From Kiritimatiellia bacterium (lineage in GTDB: Bacteria; Verrucomicrobiota; Kiritimatiellia; RFP12; UBA1067): a DNA stretch of 42,832 nucleotides. Below are positions 7,445 to 16,441 of this stretch, piece after piece. The notes below the pieces were generated by a model, which was not told where the DNA came from, made no database searches, and saw nothing but the letters and a program-made list of their open reading frames with translations. The position numbers and the translations under genes are program-made. Position 1 is the first letter of the stretch. Every line of letters begins with the position of its first letter. The stretch covers positions 1 to 42,832 of the forward strand of contig JAQUCE010000035.1 of the NCBI GenBank assembly GCA_028686345.1, given 5' to 3'.

Positions 7445-10400
7445 TTATTGTGTTACACCGTCAAGCCGCTGATTCAATTTCTGTGTGGACTCGGAGATGC
7501 AGTAGATCGCTGGCAGGACGATCAGTGTCAATATCAACGATGATGCCAGCCCGCCCAGGATCACGGCGGCGAGGGGGCCCTGGATTTCAGAGCCGCTTCC
7601 AGTGGCATAGATCATGGGCAGCAACCCGAGCAGAGTGGTCAGGGTTGTCATCATAATTGGCCTAAGCCGTAGTTCGCATCCTTTAAGCACTGCGTCAAAG
7701 GCACTCAGCCCTTCCTGACGGAGTTGATTGAAGAAGGTCACGAGCATCACGCCGTCCTCCACGGCGATGCCGAATAACACGATGAATCCAATTGCCGTAG
7801 AGACGCTCAGGGTGATTTTGAGCGCGACCATGGTGAGGATACCACCGATAAGGGCAAATGGAAGGTTGACAATCACGAGGGTTGCATTCCTGATGGAACC
7901 GAGAGCGGAGAAGAGCATTATGAAAATAAGCAAAATCGAGATTGGTACCACGACCCCTAGCCGCTGCATAGCTCGTTGCTGGTTTTCGAATTGTCCGCCG
8001 TATTCAATGAAATAACCGGTTGGCAGCCCCTGAGTAAGCTCCTGCAACGTGCTCTGGGCCTCCTTCACAAAGCTGCCCATGTCGCGTCCCCGAATGTTGC
8101 ATTCGATAACCACGCGGCGCATACCTTTTTCGCGGCTCACCTGGGCAGGGCTCTCAGTTTCCACGATCTTGGCCAACCGCGAGAGCGGCACCCGCATGCC
8201 GTCAGGTGCTGTCACCAGCAGTCTGCCCAGTGCTGCGATGTCGCTGCGCTCCTTTTCCGGGTAGCGCACGACAACAGCGAAGCGCATCTGGCCTTCGATC
8301 ATAGTTGTTGCAACCTTTCCGCCGACAGCCGTCTCAATCAGGTCGTTGATGTCGGCAAGATCGATCTTGTAACGTGCGATGGCCTTGCGGTCTGCGATGA
8401 TTTCGATCTGCGACGCGCCGGAGATCTGTTCGACCTTGATGTCTTCAGCACCTTGGATTCCGCCCATAAGAGCGGCGATCCTGTCCGCATGCGGTTTTAG
8501 TACCTCCAGGTCAGGGCCGTATACTTTCACGGCGAGGTCACTCTTGATCCCTGAGATCAGCTCGTTAACGCGCAGCGCAATCGGCTGCGAGAAGGAGAGG
8601 CGCACGCCTGGTATGGCTGCCAGATCCTCTTTAATTGCGGCTGTCAGCGCCTCTTTGTTGCGCCCTGTCTTCCACTCTTTCTCAGGGTGCAGCATGATGA
8701 TCAGGTCGTTCTGCTCCGGCCCCATTGGGTCTTCAGAGATCTCGGCGCGCCCGGTTTTGGTTACCACAGTCTCAACCTCGGGAAATTTGAGTAGCCGCTG
8801 CTCCATCACGGTCCCCACGGCGACCGACCCTTCCAGCGAAGCAGATGGCAGACGCACCACATTGATGGCAAGGGAACCCTCGTTGAGCTCCGGCAAAAAC
8901 TCTGTTCCGAGCCGCGGCACGAGGAGTAGCGTGCCCGCGAAAACTGCGGTTGCAACCGCGACAGTGATCCACCTGAAGCGCAATGCCAGCGATAGAATCG
9001 GCAGATACACCAGCTTCATAACACGGACACTGAGACTATCACGCGTTGTCTTATGCCCTTTCAGGAAGAGCGAGCATAAGACAGGTACGATGGTGAGGGC
9101 AGCCACCAGCGATCCAATCATAGCGAAACACATTGTTAGGGCCAGCGGCTTGAACATCTTGCCCTCCATCTGCTCCAGCGTGAAGAGCGGCAGCAGAACA
9201 ACGATGATGATCAGAATCGCAAACACAATCGGACGGGCGACCTCTGCAATCGCCTCATAAATAATGGCATTCTTGGGCCTTTTCGAGTCGGATTGCTCAG
9301 ATAAAAGCCGGGAGATGTTCTCGGTCACAACAATCGAAGCGTCGACAACCATGCCAAGAGCAAGCGCGAGGCCACCCAGACTCATAAGATTGGCTGTGAC
9401 ACCTTGCCAACCCATCAGGATGAAGGTGGTGAAGGCCGCGATGGGCAGCGAAACCGTTACTATGAGCGCACCACGGAAGTTGCCGAGGAACAGGAACAGC
9501 ACTAGCATGACGAAGAGACCACCTTGCATCAAGGCATCAGAAACTGTCTTAATACAGGCCTCAATCAACGCAGTTCGGTCATAAAAAGGCTTGATGATGA
9601 CATCTTTCGGTAAGCTGGCCTGGATTCCGGGGATGGCCTTCTTGACGCTGTCGACTACAAATTTTGAGTTCGCCCCACGCAACATAATGACCATACCCGC
9701 AACAGTCTCGCCTTTACCATCCTTAGAGACCGCGCCCTGCCGTGTCTGGGCTCCGATATTCACCTCCGCCACGTTTTTCAAGTAGACGGGTGTGCCATCC
9801 TTTGCGTGGAGCACAACACTCTCGATGTCGGAGATGTCTTGGAACAGGCCGACACCGCGAATATATGACTGCTCCCAGCCTTGTGTGAGGAAGCTGCCGC
9901 CGGAGTTGGCGTTGTTCCGTTCCAGCCCTGTGAGTACATCCGGCAGGGTAAGCTTATATTTCAGCAGCCGCGCAGGATCAACCAGCACGTGGTACTGCTT
10001 GACAAACCCTCCGAAGCTGTTGACCTCGTTCACACCTGTTATCGAGCGCAATTGCGGCGAGACCACCCAATCCTGGATCGTTCTCAGCTCCATGGGCGAA
10101 AGGGTGTCGCTTTCCAGTGTATACTGGTAGATCTCACCGAGCCCGGTGCTGATCGGACCCATCTCAGGCTCGACCCCTGGGGGGAGTTCATCCTTCACAG
10201 ACTGGAGCCGCTCAAAGACCAGCTGTCGCGCAAAGTAGGTATCAACATCGTCATCAAAGACTATGATGACCTGCGAAAAGCCGGCTTTAGACATGGAACG
10301 GATCTGCTGGATCTGCGGCAGGCCCTGTAGCACCTTTTCAATGGGGAACGTGACTCGCTGTTCAACATCAAGCGAGGCTAGTCCGGGCGCGTCGGCCAGG

Positions 10401-10546
10401 ACCATCACCTGCACGTTGGTGACATCCGGGAAGGCATCAATCGGCAGCATTCGCCATGCGATCACGCCTGCCACAGAGAGCGTGACAGCTGCTATAAGGA
10501 CCATGAGCCTCTGCGTCAGAATGAACTTGATAAAAATTTTCAACAT
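7445..10546 (-). CDS. Heavy-metal RND efflux pump, CzcA/CusA family
   Basis: The 1033-residue inner-membrane proton/cation antiporter is the motor of a three-part envelope pump that exports metal ions. It shows the RND layout: a TM segment near residues 13-32, a first periplasmic porter domain, a bundle of TM segments around 340-490, a second porter domain and a C-terminal TM bundle. The TM4 motif reads ALGMVVDASIVVTEN with D402 and E409. The first Asp of the CzcA-type DFGx3DGA motif is Ala396, as in CusA-type pumps. In the porter domain NELISGIKSD has Glu where CusA has a copper-binding Met. The metal specificity is therefore unclear. AAGGAAT lies upstream of ATG. It is the last gene of the operon, 36 bases after the adaptor gene. 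Confidence 0.95.
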   Translation of the reverse strand: MLKIFIKFILTQRLMVLIAAVTLSVAGVIAWRMLPIDAFPDVTNVQVMVLADAPGLASLDVEQRVTFPIEKVLQGLPQIQQIRSMSKAGFSQVIIVFDDDVDTYFARQLVFERLQSVKDELPPGVEPEMGPISTGLGEIYQYTLESDTLSPMELRTIQDWVVSPQLRSITGVNEVNSFGGFVKQYHVLVDPARLLKYKLTLPDVLTGLERNNANSGGSFLTQGWEQSYIRGVGLFQDISDIESVVLHAKDGTPVYLKNVAEVNIGAQTRQGAVSKDGKGETVAGMVIMLRGANSKFVVDSVKKAIPGIQASLPKDVIIKPFYDRTALIEACIKTVSDALMQGGLFVMLVLFLFLGNFRGALIVTVSLPIAAFTTFILMGWQGVTANLMSLGGLALALGMVVDASIVVTENISRLLSEQSDSKRPKNAIIYEAIAEVARPIVFAILIIIVVLLPLFTLEQMEGKMFKPLALTMCFAMIGSLVAALTIVPVLCSLFLKGHKTTRDSLSVRVMKLVYLPILSLALRFRWITVAVATAVFAGTLLLVPRLGTEFLPELNEGSLAINVVRLPSASLEGSVAVGTVMEQRLLKFPEVETVVTKTGRAEISEDPMGPEQNDLIIMLHPEKEWKTGRNKEALTAAIKEDLAAIPGVRLSFSQPIALRVNELISGIKSDLAVKVYGPDLEVLKPHADRIAALMGGIQGAEDIKVEQISGASQIEIIADRKAIARYKIDLADINDLIETAVGGKVATTMIEGQMRFAVVVRYPEKERSDIAALGRLLVTAPDGMRVPLSRLAKIVETESPAQVSREKGMRRVVIECNIRGRDMGSFVKEAQSTLQELTQGLPTGYFIEYGGQFENQQRAMQRLGVVVPISILLIFIMLFSALGSIRNATLVIVNLPFALIGGILTMVALKITLSVSTAIGFIVLFGIAVEDGVMLVTFFNQLRQEGLSAFDAVLKGCELRLRPIMMTTLTTLLGLLPMIYATGSGSEIQGPLAAVILGGLASSLILTLIVLPAIYCISESTQKLNQRLDGVTQ

Positions 10547-10582
10547 AAGAGGATTCCTTTTGTAGAATATGGATACAGAGCA

Positions 10583-11863
10583 TTAGTCAGCGCAGCCAGC
10601 CCCCATTTTGGAACGCAGCACATCAGACTTGAGCAGGAACGCACCCTCAACCGCAATTAGCGCGCCTTCTTGAAGCCCGGCTGTGATCTCGACGCTGTCG
10701 GCAAAGATCCGCCCGGTTTCGACATCAATGCGCTGGGCAAAACCATCGCGGATCATGCCGAAAACAAATTGCTTGCCTTCATCGGCCATCAAGGCGTTTT
10801 TAGGGACCGCGATCACCTTCTCTGGCGTTTCAAAAACAATATTTGCCGCGCAGAACATGCCTGGCCGCAGAAGGCCTTCAGTGTTATCAAGAACAGCACG
10901 GATACTAACTGTGCGGGTCTCCTCATTCATGGTCATGCCGATCAGATCGATTGTGCTCTCGAAGATCCGAGCAGGGAGTGAAGATATCGTGATCTGCACG
11001 GCCAGTGCTTTTTTCTTAGCCTCGGATGTCAGGAGCGCGAGGTCGTCCTCATAGACCTCCAGCCAGACCCAGACAGAGGAAAGATCCGCGATGGTCAGAA
11101 CATCCCTGCCACGTTCAATTGTTTCGCCCATATCGAGGTGCTTCTGGATTATGATGCCGTTTTGGGGCGCATGTACCGGTAGCACACAGGGTTTACCAAT
11201 CTGGTCATCTGCCGTCAGTGTTGCAATAGCTTCCGCATTAAGCCCCATGACAGCCAGAGCATTCCCCGCTGACTCAAGTTCTATGCGGTATTCGTCGTAT
11301 TTCATCTGCGCTTCAACTGCATCAGCTTCGGGGCTGATCTTCTGGGCTGCAAGCGATTTTTCACGCTCGAGGTTCTTAACCGCGAGGGCGGCGAGCGCCT
11401 TGTTTTTGCGGTAGGCACCCACCGCAAGCCCGAGCTCGGGACTTTCGATCTCGAACAGGACATCGTCGGTTTTGACCTCTTTGCCTAAACCGGTTCTGAT
11501 GCTCCGCACCGTTCCTGAGACGCGTGGCGAGAGATGCGTCAGGGCCGCTTCGTTCAAGGCTATCTCGCCGTTGAGCGGCAGCAGCAACTGCGCGTCACGC
11601 TTCTTGACAGGTTCGACTCTGATCAGACCACCTGGTTTGCTAGGCGCGATTAAAATTGATGGGTCCACTTTGACGAGGCCGAGTTCGTAACGGCATTCGT
11701 CGCATGAGGACTGTGGAATGTCGTGCTCACACTTGACAGTGAAGAGTTCATCAGCCGTGGGCGTTCTGAACTCAGTGTGGCTGTGGTCATGCTTGTCCTC
11801 AGCCAAGAGTGGGATTGTAGCGAAAGTTGCCACAGCTAAGAGAATAATTGTCTTTTGTTTCAT
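10583..11863 (-). CDS. RND efflux periplasmic adaptor (membrane fusion protein, CzcB/CusB family)
   Basis: The 426-residue adaptor bridges the RND pump and the outer-membrane channel. A signal peptide (MKQKTIILLAVATFATIPLLA) is followed by a His-rich segment (DKHDHSHTE). Next comes a Cys motif, VKCEHDIPQSSCDECRYELG, resembling the N-terminal metal-binding segment of some CzcB-type adaptors. Then come barrel-sandwich (VSGTVRSI...GLGKEVKTDDVLFEIESPEL), helical hairpin and beta-barrel domains (VHAPQNGIIIQKHLDMGETI; SSVWVWLEVYEDD). The Cys/His leader probably captures or senses metal in the periplasm. It is preceded by the outer-membrane factor gene 21 bases upstream and followed by the pump gene. 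Confidence 0.94.
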   Translation of the reverse strand: MKQKTIILLAVATFATIPLLAEDKHDHSHTEFRTPTADELFTVKCEHDIPQSSCDECRYELGLVKVDPSILIAPSKPGGLIRVEPVKKRDAQLLLPLNGEIALNEAALTHLSPRVSGTVRSIRTGLGKEVKTDDVLFEIESPELGLAVGAYRKNKALAALAVKNLEREKSLAAQKISPEADAVEAQMKYDEYRIELESAGNALAVMGLNAEAIATLTADDQIGKPCVLPVHAPQNGIIIQKHLDMGETIERGRDVLTIADLSSVWVWLEVYEDDLALLTSEAKKKALAVQITISSLPARIFESTIDLIGMTMNEETRTVSIRAVLDNTEGLLRPGMFCAANIVFETPEKVIAVPKNALMADEGKQFVFGMIRDGFAQRIDVETGRIFADSVEITAGLQEGALIAVEGAFLLKSDVLRSKMGAGCAD

Positions 11864-11884
11864 GATTTAGCCTCGTATTTAAGG

Positions 11885-13159
11885 TTAATTGGTTAAAGAG
11901 AAGTTGTTTGTGAGGCGGTCGAGATAGATGCGCTGGCTGTCGTACTCAGAGATGGCCTCAATTAAACGTAACCGGGCATCCACCAGCGAGCGGCGGGCCT
12001 CAAGCACGTCGAGATAGCCGGCCTTGCTCTGCTGATGCGCCTGCCGAATGAGAGTGAGAGCTCGTTCGGCGAGTGGAAGCGCAGTTTTCTTCAGGCTCTG
12101 GATTTTTGCGTCGAGTGCTGCGATCCGCGCGTAGATCTGCCGGATACGGGCCTCGGTTTTGAGCCGGGCGGTAATTGCCTCCAATCTGATGGCTTCGGCA
12201 TCGGCTTCGGCGGCGTGGACACCATCCATGTTGTGCGTGTAGAGCGGGAGTTCAACGGATACGCCGGCGACAAAGCCTAAATCTTCAGATTCACGGAAGT
12301 GCCGCATACCAGCCGAGAGTTCAAGATTGGGCACCCGTGCCGAACGTTCCGCTTTAATCTCAACCTGAGATGCCTGGAACCGCGCTTCAGCGGCGAGCAG
12401 GTCGGGATTAGCAGCAGCCTGCAGGAGCAGGGTGTCCAGCGGGAGCAGTGCCGGGGGCAGAGCATCGAATGGGTCGGAGAGTGCATCGAATGTCGGCTCA
12501 CTCTCTCCCCAGCAAATGGCAAGGTCACGGACTGCGTCGCGTTGCTCCGCCATGCGGGTATCCAGAGCGATCTGGGCCTGTGCGGTTTCGGCGCGGGCGC
12601 GCTCCGTCTCGAGGATGGTTGCCTTGCCAGCTTCTTCGCGCTTTGCAGCCACAGATTCGATTTCGCGAATCAGGGAGAGCTCCTCTTCTGCAAGGCGGGT
12701 TAACTGCTGGGCTGCCAGTAGGCTGCGGCTAGCGTGGCGCGTCTCGAAAAGAACTACTTGCAGCTGCACAGCTTGCTCTGAACGGCTCACGGCGCTCCCG
12801 GCCTCGGCGGCGGCGATACGGTTGCGTCGTTTGCCTCCGAGTTCAAGCTCCTGCGAGATGGCCACCGTTGTCTCAGCAGCATCAAAGCTCTGAACCTCCC
12901 CGGAACCGGCGAAGTTTTCGACCTCCGTTCCCAAGCGCGGATTGGGCGGGCGAGCGGCCTTTTTCGCACGGTACTCTGCGGCTTTAATCCGATAAGCACC
13001 GGCTTTAAGATCAGGGCTTTGCTCAGCGGCTCGTTTCAGGCACTCCTCAGTCGTCATAGTGCGCAGAGCAGAGGGTTCTGCCGCGCAGAGCAGCGAGGAT
13101 GTCAAAAGAAGAATCAGTAAGGGGCATACGTGTGCCCAGCTGGATACATGTATATACAT
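11885..13159 (-). CDS. Outer-membrane efflux protein, TolC/CzcC family
   Basis: The 424-residue exported outer-membrane channel is the third part of the metal efflux system. It has a signal peptide (VCPLLILLLTSSLLCAAEPSA). A mature N-terminus with MTTEECLKRAAEQSPDLKAG is the typical first OEP repeat, and long amphipathic, Ala/Glu/Arg-rich coiled-coil helices repeat in two halves. The frame extends to a GTG at 13183, but ATG 13159 has GGAAAGG upstream and gives a clean signal peptide, so I use it. Genes run in the order outer-membrane factor, adaptor, pump, all on the minus strand and closely spaced. Confidence 0.92.
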   Translation of the reverse strand: MYIHVSSWAHVCPLLILLLTSSLLCAAEPSALRTMTTEECLKRAAEQSPDLKAGAYRIKAAEYRAKKAARPPNPRLGTEVENFAGSGEVQSFDAAETTVAISQELELGGKRRNRIAAAEAGSAVSRSEQAVQLQVVLFETRHASRSLLAAQQLTRLAEEELSLIREIESVAAKREEAGKATILETERARAETAQAQIALDTRMAEQRDAVRDLAICWGESEPTFDALSDPFDALPPALLPLDTLLLQAAANPDLLAAEARFQASQVEIKAERSARVPNLELSAGMRHFRESEDLGFVAGVSVELPLYTHNMDGVHAAEADAEAIRLEAITARLKTEARIRQIYARIAALDAKIQSLKKTALPLAERALTLIRQAHQQSKAGYLDVLEARRSLVDARLRLIEAISEYDSQRIYLDRLTNNFSLTN

Positions 13160-13282
13160 ATTAAGATAACCTTTCCGAAACACAGCGGCATTGGATCGAA
13201 CACGGCGCGTTTTAATCTCAGGTTGAAAAAATTTAAATCACAGAAGTTGGTGAGTACGGGAGTAGATATACCCCGCTAAAGA

Positions 13283-13579
13283 CTATATTTTTGTTTGGAG
13301 AGGCGGCCTAAAGATATCGTTAGGCACGAGCAGTCCACGATTCATCTCATTCGCTGATGGAATTTCGATTGTTGCGCGATGCTCGACAGGCAGCGATGCC
13401 TCAACAGAGTTATTGATACATGCGACATGGCAAGGGCAGGAGCAGATCGTCATCGTATCTGAGTGATCACATGCGGCTTTGTCACAATGGCAAATCTCAA
13501 TCTGTGCGACCACCTGAAACCAGGCAACCGCTAATAAAAGAACAACCAGCTGACGCAATATATATAAAACCTTTTTCAT
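13283..13579 (-). CDS. Small exported Cys/His-rich protein, likely metal binding
   Basis: I do not recognise the family. The 98-residue product has a clear signal peptide (KKVLYILRQLVVLLLAVAWF). A dense cluster, EICHCDKAACDHSDTMTICS then CPCHVAC, follows directly, giving eight Cys and three His within about 27 residues. The remaining 45 residues are ordinary and end without a membrane anchor. It is the first gene of the metal efflux operon, about 120 bases ahead of the outer-membrane factor. A periplasmic metal chaperone, scavenger or sensor for the pump is a reasonable inference. Disulfide-rich stress proteins are an alternative. No Shine-Dalgarno sequence is visible. A possible promoter lies just upstream. 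Confidence 0.75.
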   Translation of the reverse strand: MKKVLYILRQLVVLLLAVAWFQVVAQIEICHCDKAACDHSDTMTICSCPCHVACINNSVEASLPVEHRATIEIPSANEMNRGLLVPNDIFRPPLQTKI

Positions 13580-13593
13580 TGGTTTGAATTCAT

Positions 13594-13622
13594 AGGTTAC
13601 CCGTGTTTTAAAGAAAAGTCAA
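13594..13622 (-). promoter_or_regulatory. Possible promoter of the metal efflux operon
   Basis: Read on the minus strand, TTGACT (13622-13617) and TAACCT (13599-13594) are separated by 17 bases. The predicted start would lie only some 8 bases before the ATG of the Cys-rich protein, giving a nearly leaderless message. That fits its lack of a Shine-Dalgarno sequence but lowers confidence. No clear MerR-type dyad is seen. Confidence 0.35.
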
Positions 13623-13709
13623 GTGTCATCTGGATTATTCATGCAATTCCAGTTTTGGTTTTTTTGGTTTATTGTTATATAGGGATGATTCATGCTCTAT
13701 AATACAAAC

Positions 13710-13913
13710 ATGAACAACAAGAAAGTTTCACTCTTCGACGAACGCGACGCGCTATTAACCGAGATGGCCTCGTTGCGCGATTTGCTGAACGGCTCGCTTG
13801 TCCAGCGATTCTCGACTTGCACGCGAAAGAAGTGTGCCTGTCATACTGATACGGCCAAGCGACACGGACCACGCCTGTATCTTTCTCGCGCAAAGTTTGA
13901 AGCGCGGTTATAA
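13710..13913 (+). pseudogene. Remnant of a small mobile-element-associated protein (DUF6788-like)
   Basis: The 67-residue product starts MNNKKVSLFDERDALLTEMA and contains GSLVQRFSTCTRKKCACH followed by HGPRLYLSRAK. The pattern GSL-x-x-R/Y-x3-C-x4-C-x-C-H...HGP resembles short zinc-ribbon-like proteins (DUF6788-like) that often accompany transposases. The resemblance is from memory and moderate. Homologues usually continue past this point with a longer Arg/Lys-rich tail, so the gene appears truncated. The frame has an earlier ATG at 13692, but that start overlaps a TATAAT (13698-13703), so 13710 is likelier. No transposase is adjacent. Confidence 0.5.
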
Positions 13914-14036
13914 TGGGTCAGCGGGCAGATCAGACGCTTTTTAGGTTGTCCATGTGTTTTCTCTACCCCGAATCGCCTGTAATTCTCGTTTTCAAAAGCT
14001 GGTTTCCAATGCTATACTTGATCTTATCAGAAACAT

Positions 14037-15254
14037 ATGGTTATGAAAAAAAAATCAAACTCGAACTTGCCTCCACCCTGCCCGGATGTGAGCACTCGTG
14101 GACAAGCATTGTATGACTTTGACCGCGAAATCAGCCGCGGCGGCAGCCACTGCGTTAAATATGACGAGCGGCTAACCGTGTTTGGCAGAGCTGACGTTAT
14201 CCCGCTCTGGGTGGCGGATATGGATTTTGCCGCACCACAGGAAATTACAGAGGCGCTGATCGCGCGCGCGCGCCACCCCATCTATGGCTACACACGCTTT
14301 CCCGACACGCTGTATGACGCTGTGATCAACTGGGTGCAGCAACGCCACGGATGGAGCGTCCCCCGTGAATGGATAGTCTTCTGCCCTGGGGTGGTGCCGT
14401 CATTAAACGCGGCAATCAATGCGTTTACCAACGTCGGCGACCCGGTGATCATACAGCCGCCTGTTTATCACCCCTTCTTTTCAGCAATCACCAATAACCA
14501 ACGGAAACTGCTGCCCAATCCACTGCGTTTGAAGGATGGCAGATACACGATTGATTTTGACCATTTGGCGCAATGCGCCCGGCAAGCGCAGCTCTTATTA
14601 CTCTGTTCCCCACACAATCCAGTCGGCCGTGTCTGGGATGAACAGGAGCTGACCTCTCTCTTAGAGATCGCGGAGGAGCATGACCTGGTGATTGTCTCCG
14701 ACGAAATCCACGCCGACCTGATCTACCCCGGCCACAAACACCACGTAACAGCCACCTTAACAAAGAATCCCAGGCGTGTGATCACAGCCTTGTCGCCCAG
14801 TAAAACCTTTAACATCCCTGGTTTGAGCCTTTCGACTCTCATTATTTCTGACGCAAAGCTCCGCGCCCGGATGACTCAGGTCTTCAACGCAATGCATATC
14901 AATGCAGCCAACCCTTTCAGCATTGTTGCCTTTGAAACAGCGTACCAGGCAGGCGCGCCGTGGCTGGAGGCCTTGCTGCATTACCTGCAAGGCACACGCG
15001 CGGCTGTCGAGACCTATCTCACTAATCACCTGCCAGAGATAAAGCTGATCCAACCGCAGGGCACCTACCTGCTCTGGCTGGATTGCCGGGCTCTGAAAAT
15101 GACCGACGCACAACTCAAAGATTTTTTTGTTCACAAGGCAGGTATTGGCATGAACCCGGGCACTCAATTTGGAGAGAAGGAGGGCAGCGGGTTTATGCGC
15201 TTAAACATTGGCGCGCCACGTAAGATTATCTTAAGCGCGCTACAACAAGTCTAA
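14037..15254 (+). CDS. PLP-dependent C-S beta-lyase, PatB/MalY family
   Basis: The 405-residue fold-type I PLP enzyme is of the PatB/MalY class (cystathionine beta-lyase-like). FGRADVIPLWVADMDFAAP and PIYGYTRFPD near the start, CPGVVPSLNAAINAF, LLLCSPHNPVGRVWDE, VSDEIHADLIYPGHKH and ALSPSKTFNIPGLSLS (PLP-binding Lys) are all diagnostic. These enzymes cleave carbon-sulfur bonds of cysteine conjugates to a thiol, pyruvate and ammonia. No good Shine-Dalgarno sequence precedes either ATG (14037 or 14043). Because ovothiol synthesis needs a PLP lyase (OvoB) after OvoA, and OvoA is encoded 7 kb away, this is a candidate. General methionine or sulfur metabolism is the plain alternative. Confidence 0.92.
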   Translation: MVMKKKSNSNLPPPCPDVSTRGQALYDFDREISRGGSHCVKYDERLTVFGRADVIPLWVADMDFAAPQEITEALIARARHPIYGYTRFPDTLYDAVINWVQQRHGWSVPREWIVFCPGVVPSLNAAINAFTNVGDPVIIQPPVYHPFFSAITNNQRKLLPNPLRLKDGRYTIDFDHLAQCARQAQLLLLCSPHNPVGRVWDEQELTSLLEIAEEHDLVIVSDEIHADLIYPGHKHHVTATLTKNPRRVITALSPSKTFNIPGLSLSTLIISDAKLRARMTQVFNAMHINAANPFSIVAFETAYQAGAPWLEALLHYLQGTRAAVETYLTNHLPEIKLIQPQGTYLLWLDCRALKMTDAQLKDFFVHKAGIGMNPGTQFGEKEGSGFMRLNIGAPRKIILSALQQV

Positions 15255-15606
15255 AGCAGCTAGTCGCCGCAACCAAAAAATACTGTGTGATGTGCGAAAG
15301 GTCCGTCGCTATCATTCAGAAGTTTGTGATTAAGAGACCGCTGCTTTAGTAACAAACGCTTCGCGTTTGGGGAAACAAAGGTAACTTTTCAATAATTGGC
15401 CAGACAGCAAAGAGCACGCTGAAGCGTGAACAACAAACAGCTGCTGCGTAAGGTTTGTTGTCCAGCCTTTAGGCTGCTCCAAAGCGGGTTATTGAGACGT
15501 GACCCTAAAAACGATAATGGAGTAGTGCAAGCATCTTGCTTGCAGAAAACATTTTCATTCAAGCTGGAAGCTTGAGGTACTAAGAATAGCAACTAAAGGA
15601 GCACAC
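15255..15606. other. Intergenic region with composite repeat copy C
   Basis: No gene is seen. Bases 15255-15382 contain nothing I recognise. Bases 15383-15580 are the repeat listed separately. AAAGGAG at 15595-15601 is the ribosome binding site of the next gene. Confidence 0.65.
15383..15580 (-). repeat. Composite palindromic repeat, copy C
   Basis: This is the inverse orientation of copy A. Inverted ends AACTTTTCAATAA (15383-15395) and TTATTGAGACGTG (15489-15501) bound a shortened 119-bp core that lacks the segment with cgccgtagccttgg. Bases 15515-15580 are the 60-bp double-hairpin module with TGCAAGC-atctt-GCTTGCA and AAGCT-gga-AGCTT. The element ends 26 bases before the next start codon. 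Confidence 0.75.
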
Positions 15607-16347
15607 ATGAATGCAGAAACTAACACAGTAAACTATCTGGTCAAACTTAAGAACCGCTTCCTGGTGGCTGAAAAGACAGTGGCCTTGCAGTTCGAGAAAC
15701 CGACGGGATTTGTCTTCAAACCAGGGCAGTACATTGATGTCACACTGCTGCACCCCAGCGAGAGCGACGGGGGAGGCAATATCCGCACTTTCTCCATTGC
15801 CAGCGCCCCTCATGAAGAGTTTCTCATGGTGGCTACGCGTCTGCGGGAGTCAGCCTTTAAGCGGCAGTTGCCTGATCTAGCGCTCGGGACTGAGCTCAAG
15901 ATTGAAGGGCCCAGCGGCGGCTTTACCCTGCACAACAACCCGGAGCGCGCCGCGCTCTTTCTGGTGGGCGGCATTGGCATCACGCCGGTGCGCAGCATAC
16001 TCCTGCGCGCAGCAAAGGAAAAATTACCACACCGCATTGTGGTGCTGTATGCTAATCGCAGGCCTGAAGACGCCGCGTTTTTGGATGAGTTGACGGCTCT
16101 GCAAAGGGAGAATCCCAACTACACGCTGATCCCCACCATGAACAAAATGGAGAACTCGGCCCGCTCGTGGAACGGCGAAACAGAGATGATCGGCCCAAAG
16201 CTGCTGGAGAAATATCAGGAAGGCCTCGCTTCACCGCTCTACTATGTTGTTGGCCCTCCAGGCATGGTCAATGGTGTACACGCGATACTCAACCAAATTG
16301 GAATTGATGACGACGACATCCGCAGCGAAGACTTTGGTGGTTATTGA
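15607..16347 (+). CDS. FAD/NAD(P)-dependent oxidoreductase of the ferredoxin-NADP reductase family
   Basis: The 246-residue two-domain flavoenzyme transfers electrons between NAD(P)H and a protein or small acceptor. The N-terminal FAD barrel ends in RTFSIASAPH, the RxxS flavin motif. The C-terminal Rossmann half has LVGGIGITPVRSIL, then VLYANRRPEDAAFLDEL, and ends YYVVGPPGMVNGVHAIL with EDFGGY. The ending resembles the flavodoxin/ferredoxin reductase and CDP-6-deoxy reductase-like groups. No 2Fe-2S ferredoxin domain is attached, so an external partner is needed. AAAGGAG precedes ATG by a good distance. No partner gene is adjacent. Confidence 0.9.
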   Translation: MNAETNTVNYLVKLKNRFLVAEKTVALQFEKPTGFVFKPGQYIDVTLLHPSESDGGGNIRTFSIASAPHEEFLMVATRLRESAFKRQLPDLALGTELKIEGPSGGFTLHNNPERAALFLVGGIGITPVRSILLRAAKEKLPHRIVVLYANRRPEDAAFLDELTALQRENPNYTLIPTMNKMENSARSWNGETEMIGPKLLEKYQEGLASPLYYVVGPPGMVNGVHAILNQIGIDDDDIRSEDFGGY

Positions 16348-16441
16348 CACTCCCCCACAGCGGGAAGAACGTTCACAAATCAAGAAACCGAATGACAATC
16401 GTACAAAGGTGAAAAAACAGTGCCTTTGACGTGAGAGTAAT

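Noticed and set aside
8379-9260. 293-codon frame on the plus strand
   Set aside because: It is antisense to the well-supported RND pump gene. Ser/Arg-rich composition is typical of a shadow frame.
13672-13703. TATAAT with an upstream TTGTTA ahead of the DUF6788-like remnant
   Set aside because: Spacing between the hexamers is 20 bases and the gene looks truncated, so I did not list it as a promoter.
13913-14116. 67-codon frame between the DUF6788-like remnant and the lyase gene
   Set aside because: It overlaps the lyase start in another frame, shows no family motif and has no ribosome site.
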